Origin: an uncultured Lachnospiraceae bacterium
GTDB taxonomy: Bacteria > Bacillota > Clostridia > Lachnospirales > Lachnospiraceae
NCBI GenBank assembly: GCA_958426095.1
Contig: CATZYB010000128.1
Location: 1 to 7,425, forward strand
Direction: 5' to 3'
DNA: 7,425 nt
Shown piece after piece: positions 1 through 4,619 of this stretch. The position numbers and the translations under genes are program-made. Under the pieces are notes generated by a model. The model searched no databases and was not told the origin of the DNA. It was given only the letters and a program-made list of their open reading frames with translations. How positions within the stretch are numbered: the first letter of the stretch is position 1; every line of letters starts with the position of its first letter.

Positions 1-1
1 C

Positions 2-217
2 ACCAGAGAATTTAATATTATTTATAAACTGTTATCCTACCCGAAAAAGACTTTTTCCAGGGCACAGCTCATGGATGAATTTTGGGGCGTGGACAGCGAC
101 AGCAGTCTGCGGGCTGTGGATGTCTATGTGACAAAGCTCAGGGATAAATTATCCGCATGCGACGGTTTTAAAATCGTGACGGTCAGAGGTCTTGGGTATA
201 AGGCGGTATTGCTATGA
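2..217 (+). CDS. OmpR/PhoB-family response regulator, C-terminal winged-helix domain (5' truncated)
   Basis: Only the last 71 residues are in the window; the receiver domain and start lie upstream. The visible part is a nearly complete OmpR-type winged-helix DNA-binding domain. It opens with TREFNIIYKLL, continues through RAQLMDEFWG, then the recognition-helix segment RAVDVYVTKLRDKL, and ends with the wing signature IVTVRGLGYKA. Members of this family are usually about 225-230 residues, so roughly two thirds of the gene is missing. Its stop TGA (215-217) overlaps the ATG of the histidine kinase gene by four bases, the usual arrangement for a translationally coupled regulator-kinase pair. By family knowledge it binds DNA as a phosphorylated dimer; its targets cannot be read here. 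The family assignment is secure. Confidence 0.93.
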   Translation, partial: TREFNIIYKLLSYPKKTFSRAQLMDEFWGVDSDSSLRAVDVYVTKLRDKLSACDGFKIVTVRGLGYKAVLL

Positions 218-1311
218 AAGTCAGAGAAGATAAAAAATACGGACCGGTGAAGGAAAGCCGGTTCCCATATTCATTGTTTGCAATTTATTTTGTGACGCTG
301 CTTTTAATGTCCGGAATTCATACGGGACTTATTGTCCTTGCAAATCGTATGAACTGGAGCGGATTTATACAGACTATAATCCCGATGTTTTACTGGGGAT
401 TTGTATCGGCTGTGCTGACTTTATTTACCCGGCGGCAGATTTTCACGGCTTATGAGGAACCGATCCATAAGCTGGCTGAGGCAACCGGACAGGTAGCGGG
501 CGGGGATTTTTCCGTCTATGTTCCTACGCTTCATGGGCCGGACAAAAGGGATTATCTGGACGTTATGATCATGGATTTTAATAAAATGGTGGAAGAGCTT
601 GGAAGCATTGAAACACTGAAAACCGATTTTGTGTCCAATGTGTCCCATGAAATGAAAACGCCGATCGCTATTATCAAGAATTATGCCGAGATTTTAAAGA
701 GTAAGAACATATCGGAGGAACAGCGGAAGGAATATGCGGAAACTATCGAGTTCGCGGCCCGGCGGCTGTCCGATCTGATCAGCAATATTCTGAAATTAAA
801 TAAGCTTGAAAATCAGGCCATTACCCCCGAAGCGGCGGTTTATGACGTTTCGAAACAGCTTTGCGAGTGCATTCTTCAATTTGACGATGCGATGAATGAT
901 AAGGATATTGAGCTGGAGACAGAGCTGGAGGAGCGGGTAATGATCGAAGCTGATGAAAGTCTGCTGGAGCTTGTATGGAACAATCTGTTGTCCAATGCCG
1001 TCAAGTTTACGGAGCCGGGAGGAGTGATTAAGGTTTGTCAGATATCCGATGAAAAATGCGTGCAGGTATCCATAAAGGATACGGGCTGCGGTATGAGTGA
1101 AGAGAGCGCCAGACATATTTTCGATAAATTTTATCAGGGCGATACGTCCCATTCTAAAGAGGGAAACGGCCTTGGCCTGGCTCTGGTAAAAAGAGTGCTG
1201 GAGCTTATGGACGGAGATATTCAGGTAATCAGTGAAGCGGGACAGGGAAGCACCTTTACAGTCACTATTCCTGTAAATCACGTATTTGGTAATGAGGGGG
1301 GAATCCAATGA
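214..1311 (+). CDS. Membrane sensor histidine kinase (HAMP, HisKA, HATPase_c)
   Basis: This 365-residue protein has two membrane segments (about residues 19-42 and 51-72) joined by an extracellular loop of under ten residues. A HAMP-like linker (about 73-127) and a coiled dimerisation/phosphoacceptor domain follow, with the H-box SNVSHEMKTPIA and phosphorylatable His145. The ATP-binding domain shows the N-box WNNLLSNAVKF (256-265), the G1 motif DTGCGM (289-294), the F-box IFDKFYQ and the G2 motif GNGLGLALV (317-325). All catalytic motifs look intact. It would autophosphorylate and pass phosphate to the regulator encoded just upstream. The ATG overlaps the regulator stop, with a weak AAGGCGG ribosome site at 200-206. 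The very short outer loop makes a classical extracellular ligand pocket unlikely; sensing within the membrane or through a partner is inferred. The 3' end overlaps the next gene (ATGA), making that gene a candidate partner. Confidence 0.95.
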   Translation: MKVREDKKYGPVKESRFPYSLFAIYFVTLLLMSGIHTGLIVLANRMNWSGFIQTIIPMFYWGFVSAVLTLFTRRQIFTAYEEPIHKLAEATGQVAGGDFSVYVPTLHGPDKRDYLDVMIMDFNKMVEELGSIETLKTDFVSNVSHEMKTPIAIIKNYAEILKSKNISEEQRKEYAETIEFAARRLSDLISNILKLNKLENQAITPEAAVYDVSKQLCECILQFDDAMNDKDIELETELEERVMIEADESLLELVWNNLLSNAVKFTEPGGVIKVCQISDEKCVQVSIKDTGCGMSEESARHIFDKFYQGDTSHSKEGNGLGLALVKRVLELMDGDIQVISEAGQGSTFTVTIPVNHVFGNEGGIQ

Positions 1312-1910
1312 TGGAAGAGTCCGGGAAGCAGCCAAAAAAATTTATAGGCTATGAATATAAAGAGGTTACAGCGGAGGGCAGTATGGCCTCCTTTTTAATA
1401 GATGGGTATGAGAATTTTGGATGGGAGCCGGACGGAAATCTGATGACCGAATTCCGGGACAGAAGGTCCGGAAAGCAGGGAAAGGTGACAATATGCCTGA
1501 AAAGAAATCGAAAGATTGTCAATAAGACGGAGCTTACCCGGCTTCAGCGGAACTTCGAAGCCTGTGTCCGGGAGATCGACGCTATGGAAAAGTCAAAAAC
1601 CTCATCGGCGGCCGTATGGGCGCTGACCGTGGCGGTTTTGGGAACGGCCTTTATGGCCGGTTCGACCTTTGCGGTGACAGGGCAGCCGCCCCATATTCTG
1701 TTATGTATACTTCTTGCTGTTCCCGGATTTTTGGGCTGGATATTGCCTTATTTTATCTACAAAAAAACTGTGAACAGGCAGACTGAAAAGCTGAACCCGC
1801 TGATCGAGGCAAAATACGACGAAATCTACGAAATATGCGAAAAAGGAAGCAAGCTTCTTTTCAAAAATGAAACTGGTCAATTTTCTAAAAAAAATACATC
1901 TAAAAAGTAA
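1308..1910 (+). CDS. Uncharacterised two-TM membrane protein in the two-component operon
   Basis: This 200-residue protein belongs to no family I can name. A soluble, charged N-terminal part (1-97) carries FIGYEYKEV near its start and a mixed-charge, probably helical stretch at 70-95. Two hydrophobic segments (about 98-123 and 128-151) with a short turn follow, then a charged C-terminal tail. Both ends are predicted cytoplasmic. The start lies in an ATGATG after a G-rich ribosome site (GAGGGGGG, about 1293-1302), so initiation at 1308 or 1311 is possible; 1308 gives the ATGA overlap with the kinase. Three tightly overlapped genes suggest it acts with the two-component pair, as an accessory sensor or output, but this is inference. 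The last 15 residues are low-complexity and Lys/Ser/Asn-rich, encoded by an A-rich stretch, and may not be conserved. Confidence 0.8.
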   Translation: MMEESGKQPKKFIGYEYKEVTAEGSMASFLIDGYENFGWEPDGNLMTEFRDRRSGKQGKVTICLKRNRKIVNKTELTRLQRNFEACVREIDAMEKSKTSSAAVWALTVAVLGTAFMAGSTFAVTGQPPHILLCILLAVPGFLGWILPYFIYKKTVNRQTEKLNPLIEAKYDEIYEICEKGSKLLFKNETGQFSKKNTSKK

Positions 1911-1920
1911 CATTTAGAAC

Positions 1921-1949
1921 TTTAAAATATACGGATGTTCGTATATAAT
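1921..1949 (+). promoter_or_regulatory. Sigma-A-like promoter of the sigma factor/PrsW operon
   Basis: A perfect -10 box TATAAT lies at 1944-1949. Seventeen bases upstream is a weak -35 box TTTAAA (1921-1926; 4 of 6 match to TTGACA). It sits in the 89-bp AT-rich gap after the two-component operon and would give a leader of about 45 bases ending at the strong ribosome site at 1985-1991. Transcription could also read through from upstream, since no convincing terminator is seen after 1910. Confidence 0.55.
1927..1946. promoter_or_regulatory. Perfect 7-bp inverted repeat inside the promoter spacer (possible operator)
   Basis: ATATACG (1927-1933) and CGTATAT (1940-1946) are perfect inverted arms separated by six bases. 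The repeat fills the spacer and overlaps the first three bases of the -10 box. A protein bound here would occlude or distort the promoter, so an operator is a reasonable guess. The regulator is unknown. It could equally be a chance AT-rich palindrome. Confidence 0.4.
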
Positions 1950-1984
1950 AGATGTTGAAAAGATGTATATTTAAGAATTTTGAC

Positions 1985-1991
1985 AAGGAGG
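1985..1991 (+). promoter_or_regulatory. Ribosome binding site that fixes the sigma factor start at 2000
   Basis: AAGGAGG, the full anti-Shine-Dalgarno match, lies eight bases before the ATG at 2000. An in-frame ATG at 1952 has no such site and lies two bases after the -10 box, so it would be at or before the transcript start. This supports 2000 as the real start. Confidence 0.8.
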
Positions 1992-1999
1992 CGGCGGGC

Positions 2000-2500
2000 A
2001 TGACCGATGAAGAACTTTACCGCCGCTATCTGGACGGCGACGAAAAAAGAGTGGACGAGTTGATGAAACGATATGAAGCGGCTCTTATTTTATACATAAC
2101 CGGTTATCTGCACGATGTTCACGAGGCTGAGGACTTGATGATCGAAGCCTTTGCCTATCTGTTTACCAAAAGGCCCGCAATCCGAGATGGCGGCTTGAAA
2201 GCCTATCTTTATAAAACGGCCCGTAATATGGCTTTGCGGCATAAGCGAAAATGGAAAATCTGTTTTTGTCTGGGGGCATTGGCAGAGGAACCGGAAAGCG
2301 AAATGCTGGTAGAAGAAGTCGTCCAAACTGAGGAGCGGCGGCGCGTTTTGCGTTTTTGTATGGATCAATTAAATGCGGACTACCGGGAGGCTTTATATCT
2401 TGTCTATTTTGAGGGTATGAGCCACGCCGAAACTGCATATCTGATGGGAAAGACCGAAAACAGATCGCAGATTTGGTGTATCGAGGAAGAAAGGCACTAA
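2000..2500 (+). CDS. ECF-like sigma-70 family sigma factor, region 4 broken by a frameshift
   Basis: As read, the protein is 166 residues. Residues 5-85 form sigma region 2, with a core-binding helix including HEAEDLMIEAFAYLF and the region 2.3/2.4 stretch LKAYLYKTARNMALRHKRK. A linker follows, then the start of region 4 (about 115-153): LNADYREALYLVYFEGMSH, then AETAYLMGKTE. At residue 153 the reading changes to an unrelated 13-residue tail and stops at 2498-2500. The next frame from 2461 continues a textbook region 4 recognition helix, so one A appears to be missing from the A tract at 2457-2460. Repaired, the protein would have 181 residues ending at 2544, normal for an ECF-type factor, overlapping the next gene by 14 bases as the other genes of this cluster do. 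Without the -35 recognition helix the encoded protein should not work as a sigma factor. It heads the operon and has its own promoter and strong ribosome site. No canonical slippery heptamer is seen, so an indel or sequencing error is likelier than programmed frameshifting. Confidence 0.85.
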   Translation: MTDEELYRRYLDGDEKRVDELMKRYEAALILYITGYLHDVHEAEDLMIEAFAYLFTKRPAIRDGGLKAYLYKTARNMALRHKRKWKICFCLGALAEEPESEMLVEEVVQTEERRRVLRFCMDQLNADYREALYLVYFEGMSHAETAYLMGKTENRSQIWCIEEERH

Positions 2501-2544
2501 AAAAGAGATTGGAAAAGGAGGGCATTACCGATGCGAAGTCATGA
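2461..2544 (+). other. Displaced C-terminal part of sigma region 4 (reading frame after the frameshift)
   Basis: Read from 2461, the DNA encodes QIADLVYRGRKALKKRLEKE followed by GITDAKS and a stop at 2542-2544. This is what should follow MGKTEK in a sigma region 4 helix-turn-helix. The segment has no start or ribosome site of its own and makes sense only as the lost end of the gene that begins at 2000. Confidence 0.85.
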
Positions 2545-2890
2545 AGAACGGGTTGCCGCCGTCAAGCGGCGTGCGGCGCAGATCGAGCGGCAGAAGCGGC
2601 AGCGGAGAGACCGTATCGTGGTTCTGTCATCGGTGGCAGCCTGCCTTGCCGTGATCGTGGGCTTGTCCTTTGCCATACCCGGTATTTCGGAAAAACTGAC
2701 TGCATTAGACTACGCTGGATATGAAACGGCTGCGAGTATCTTCGTCGGCAGCGCCGCTGTTTCCTATATCATCATCGGACTTTTGGCCTTTGTGCTGGGC
2801 GTGGGCGTGACCGTCCTGAGCTTTAAGCTCAAAGCCTTTCGGGAAAAGGACGAAGAAACGGGGGACGGCGATGGCAGAGATCATGGATAA
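2531..2890 (+). CDS. Small two-TM protein downstream of the sigma factor (candidate sigma regulator)
   Basis: This 119-residue protein has a very basic cytoplasmic N-terminus (residues 1-27, RVAAVKRRAAQIERQKRQRR), a first membrane helix (about 28-49), an outer loop (50-75), a second helix (about 76-98) and an acidic, Gly/Asp-rich tail. The start has an excellent AAGGAGG site nine bases upstream (2515-2521). The start lies inside the repaired end of the sigma gene, suggesting coupled translation. It resembles the protein at 4296-4619 in length, topology and several aligned positions (RV..VK.R..Q, VGL after TM1, I..G..AF...V.ITVL..K in TM2), so the two form one family. Its position after a sigma factor suggests an anti-sigma or sensing partner. 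The 27-residue inner segment is too short for a usual anti-sigma domain, so this role is speculative. I do not recognise a named family. Confidence 0.82.
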   Translation: MRSHEERVAAVKRRAAQIERQKRQRRDRIVVLSSVAACLAVIVGLSFAIPGISEKLTALDYAGYETAASIFVGSAAVSYIIIGLLAFVLGVGVTVLSFKLKAFREKDEETGDGDGRDHG

Positions 2891-3500
2891 TCTGACACAA
2901 CTACTGGTTGCGCTGTCCGGCTGCGTTTTGTCCGGCATTTTTTATCTGAAAAGCCGCAAACAACCCTATCTTCTGCTCGGCTGTTTTTACGGCTGCTTCG
3001 GATTTGCCCTGCTTTATTGGCTGCTCTATCTGCACCTTGCCAAAGAAACGCCGTCTATATTCTATGTGTCAGACATCGGGTGGATCAGCGGTTTCCTATT
3101 TTTAGTTCTGCTGCAAAACAGTCTTGCGGACAAAGAGGAACACAGGCTGAAAAGTCGGGCTCCCTGGCTCGCTCTGGTGATCGAAATACCACTTACGGCG
3201 TACTTTATCACCATTAGCGACGTGCTGTATAATCTGATCGTCGGCGCTCTGATGGCCGCCCTGCTTTGGCTTGCCATCCGGGGCCTTGTCTGGCAGAGCA
3301 AACAACCGAAGGCGGATCGCGGCAAGCGGTTTTTCCTCCTTGCCATGATAGGATATATCACTCTGGAAAACTGCCTGTGGCTCTCCAGCTATCCCTGGGC
3401 GGGCGACACGCTGGCAAATCCCTACTTTTGGTTTGATTTTGCCGTGACCGCCTCGATTCTTGTGCTGTTTCCGGCGGTGAGAAAGGCGGTGCGGACATGA
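2871..3500 (+). CDS. Seven-TM integral membrane protein of unknown function
   Basis: This 209-residue, strongly hydrophobic protein has about seven predicted membrane helices (roughly 8-27, 32-56, 67-85, 98-114, 116-140, 152-172, 183-203). Short basic loops such as KSRK and RGKR mark the cytoplasmic side. No catalytic motif or signature was found. It overlaps the previous gene by 20 bases and the next by four (ATGA), so it is firmly part of the sigma-PrsW operon. The ribosome site is poor (a G-run at 2860-2864), consistent with translation coupled to the upstream gene. An in-frame ATG at 2883 is an alternative start that would remove four residues. It could be the membrane sensor or scaffold of the cluster; that is inference from context only. 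Confidence 0.82.
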   Translation: MAEIMDNLTQLLVALSGCVLSGIFYLKSRKQPYLLLGCFYGCFGFALLYWLLYLHLAKETPSIFYVSDIGWISGFLFLVLLQNSLADKEEHRLKSRAPWLALVIEIPLTAYFITISDVLYNLIVGALMAALLWLAIRGLVWQSKQPKADRGKRFFLLAMIGYITLENCLWLSSYPWAGDTLANPYFWFDFAVTASILVLFPAVRKAVRT

Positions 3501-4141
3501 CCTATATCGCAAATGTCTTTGTGTGTATCGCCGCTCCGCTTTTTGTGGCCGCCTTCTGCATGGGGAAAAAGTATCTCCGTTTTTTCCTGTTTGCTTTTGC
3601 GGGGATGGGGGCCTGCCTGACCTCGGCCTATGTGAACACCTTTTTTGCCGCCCTCTGCGGTGCGGACGTGTTCCATGCCACGGCGGAGATCGCCCCGGTG
3701 GTAGAGGAGATCATCAAGCTCCTGCCCCTGCTCTTTTATCTGCTGGTGTTCGAGCCGGAGCCGGAGAGGATACGCCCCGCCGTCCTCATCATCGCCGTCG
3801 GATTTGCCACCTTTGAAAATATCTGCTACATGATCCAGTATGGAGCGGAGTACCTGAGTTTTCTGCTGATACGGGGGTTTGGAACGGGAGCCATGCACAT
3901 TGTCTGCGGGGCCATCGTGGGCTATGGGCTTGTGTATGTGTGGCAGCGCAGATGGCTGAAGGTGGCCGGGACCTGCGGCCTGCTGGGGGCCGCCGTGATC
4001 TTCCACGGGATTTATAATCTGCTGATCGCCTACGGCGGCCGGGTGCAGTATGTGGCTTACGCCCTGCCTGTGCTGGCCGTGGCGCTGGGAAAGATTGTGG
4101 GAAAATTCCTTTTGCCGCTCCCCGGCCAGACGGAAAACTGA
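3497..4141 (+). CDS. PrsW-like intramembrane protease (M82-type glutamic/metalloprotease superfamily)
   Basis: This 214-residue polytopic membrane protein has the PrsW family motifs in order: VVEEIIK (EExxK; Glu70, Glu71, Lys74) at a membrane boundary, GFATFENI (FxxxE; Glu107), RGFGTGAMHIVCGAIVGY (His134) and IFHGIYN (His170). All key positions are present. In Bacillus subtilis, PrsW makes the first cut in the anti-sigma factor RsiW, which leads to release of sigma-W; the broader superfamily includes CAAX-type and bacteriocin-processing enzymes. Here the gene ends an operon led by an ECF-like sigma factor, and the small two-TM proteins at 2531 and 4296 are the obvious candidate substrates (inference). 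The start overlaps the upstream stop (ATGA). The interior is clearly GC-richer than the flanking genes: by hand count 116 of 180 bases (64%) over 3601-3780, against 77 of 180 (43%) over 4741-4920. A strong terminator follows 17 bases after the stop. Confidence 0.87.
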   Translation: MTYIANVFVCIAAPLFVAAFCMGKKYLRFFLFAFAGMGACLTSAYVNTFFAALCGADVFHATAEIAPVVEEIIKLLPLLFYLLVFEPEPERIRPAVLIIAVGFATFENICYMIQYGAEYLSFLLIRGFGTGAMHIVCGAIVGYGLVYVWQRRWLKVAGTCGLLGAAVIFHGIYNLLIAYGGRVQYVAYALPVLAVALGKIVGKFLLPLPGQTEN

Positions 4142-4157
4142 ATAGAAAATGTGTATT

Positions 4158-4182
4158 AAGCCGCCGCTTGGCGGCTTTTTTT
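4158..4182 (+). terminator. Intrinsic terminator of the sigma factor/PrsW operon
   Basis: A perfect 8-bp stem, AAGCCGCC (4158-4165) and GGCGGCTT (4170-4177), closes a four-base loop. A run of seven T follows at 4176-4182. It sits 17 bases after the protease stop and separates this operon from the surface-protein genes. Confidence 0.93.
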
Positions 4183-4221
4183 GCACCCGAAAAATTTTAA
4201 AAAAATTTGATTTTGGGGTGC
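4183..4221. repeat. Imperfect inverted repeat between the terminator and the surface-protein unit
   Basis: GCACCC (4183-4188) pairs with GGGTGC (4216-4221). After one mismatch, AAAA (4190-4193) pairs with TTTT (4211-4214), around a very AT-rich centre. It lies next to the terminator and about 25 bases upstream of the likely -10 element, so it could be an operator or a curved upstream element. No T-run of terminator type follows its right arm. Confidence 0.4.
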
Positions 4222-4252
4222 GTAGTTTTTCGATTTTTTGTACCTATATAAG
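4222..4252 (+). promoter_or_regulatory. Possible promoter of the small TM protein/surface protein unit
   Basis: A -10-like TATATA (4245-4250), or TATAAG two bases on, lies about 45 bases before the ATG at 4296. No good TTGACA-type -35 is at the right distance (GTAGTT at 4222-4227 with a 17-base spacer is poor). Since the preceding terminator is strong, a promoter is needed here. The weak -35 may mean an activator or an alternative sigma factor; the latter is a guess. Confidence 0.35.
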
Positions 4253-4280
4253 TGAAAGGCTTTTTTGTCGGAATATCGGG

Positions 4281-4288
4281 AAAGGAGG
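4281..4288 (+). promoter_or_regulatory. Ribosome binding site that fixes the start at 4296
   Basis: AAAGGAGG lies seven bases before the ATG at 4296. The same frame is open further upstream from an ATG at 4149, but that start would read through the terminator and promoter region and has no ribosome site. Confidence 0.85.
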
Positions 4289-4295
4289 AATCAAA

Positions 4296-4619
4296 ATGTA
4301 CGATACGGCAACCCGTGTGGAAATGGTAAAAAAACGAATACGGCAAAGACAGCGCGAGAAAGAAAAACGCAGAATTTTTGACTTATCTGCAATTTGTGTC
4401 CTATTGTCTGCCGCTCTTGTGGGGCTGATGAAAACATTTTCAGGAACGGAACAGATCGCCCTGCCAGGACTCTATGGTTCTATCCTGCTGCATGAGGACG
4501 CGGGCGGCTATGTGTTGGTAGGGGTGATTTCCTTTACCGCAGCCGTCGTTATCACGGTGCTGTGTATCAAATATCGAAAGTGGAATAAAACAAATGACTC
4601 AAAGGAGGAAAAGAAATAA
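4296..4619 (+). CDS. Second small two-TM protein, related to the one at 2531
   Basis: This 107-residue protein has a basic N-terminal cytoplasmic segment (residues 1-27, with RVEMVKKRIRQRQREKEKRR), a first membrane helix (about 28-46), an outer loop (47-69), a second helix (about 70-91) and a charged Lys-rich tail. The pattern RV..VK.R..Q..R.K..RR, VGL at the end of TM1, and G..F...V.ITVL..K.R in and after TM2 is shared with the protein at 2531-2890, so they look like diverged paralogues. Function is unknown. Its stop TAA (4617-4619) shares a base with the ATG of the surface protein, which implies coupled translation and possibly a physical or regulatory link, such as an export or membrane partner, or a signalling regulator. 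The codon use is AT-richer than its relative's. Confidence 0.82.
   Translation: MYDTATRVEMVKKRIRQRQREKEKRRIFDLSAICVLLSAALVGLMKTFSGTEQIALPGLYGSILLHEDAGGYVLVGVISFTAAVVITVLCIKYRKWNKTNDSKEEKK
4601..4608 (+). promoter_or_regulatory. Ribosome binding site of the surface protein gene
   Basis: AAAGGAGG lies ten bases before the ATG at 4619, inside the end of the preceding gene. It is part of the decamer AAAGGAGGAA, which also occurs at 4281-4290. This makes the overlapping TAATG start convincing. Confidence 0.8.

Noticed and set aside
1841..1862. Hairpin AAAAGGAAG-CAAG-CTTCTTTTC near the end of the third gene, with a short T-run, like a terminator
   Set aside because: It lies inside the coding sequence about 50 bases before the stop, the stem is mostly A-T with a G-U pair, and the T-run is only four bases and part of the stem.
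1929..1944. Partial resemblance to a Gram-positive LexA box (GAAC-N4-GTTC) on the minus strand
   Set aside because: Only the GAAC half is present; the other half reads GTAT instead of GTTC.
1952..1999. Upstream in-frame ATG start for the sigma factor
   Set aside because: It has no ribosome site and lies two bases after the -10 box. The ATG at 2000 has a perfect AAGGAGG eight bases upstream.
2453..2464. Programmed -1 frameshifting at the break in the sigma gene
   Set aside because: The zero-frame codons are ACC GAA AAC, which do not form an X XXY YYZ heptamer, and tRNA re-pairing one base back would be poor.
3062..4186. Long open frames on the minus strand opposite the seven-TM and PrsW-like genes
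   Set aside because: They have no good ribosome sites and give low-complexity His/Gly/Arg-rich products. They are antisense shadows of GC-rich genes with clear membrane-protein patterns.
4149..4295. Upstream ATG extension of the second small TM protein
   Set aside because: The extension covers the terminator, the inverted repeat and the likely promoter, and encodes Phe/Cys-rich sequence with no similarity to the related protein at 2531.
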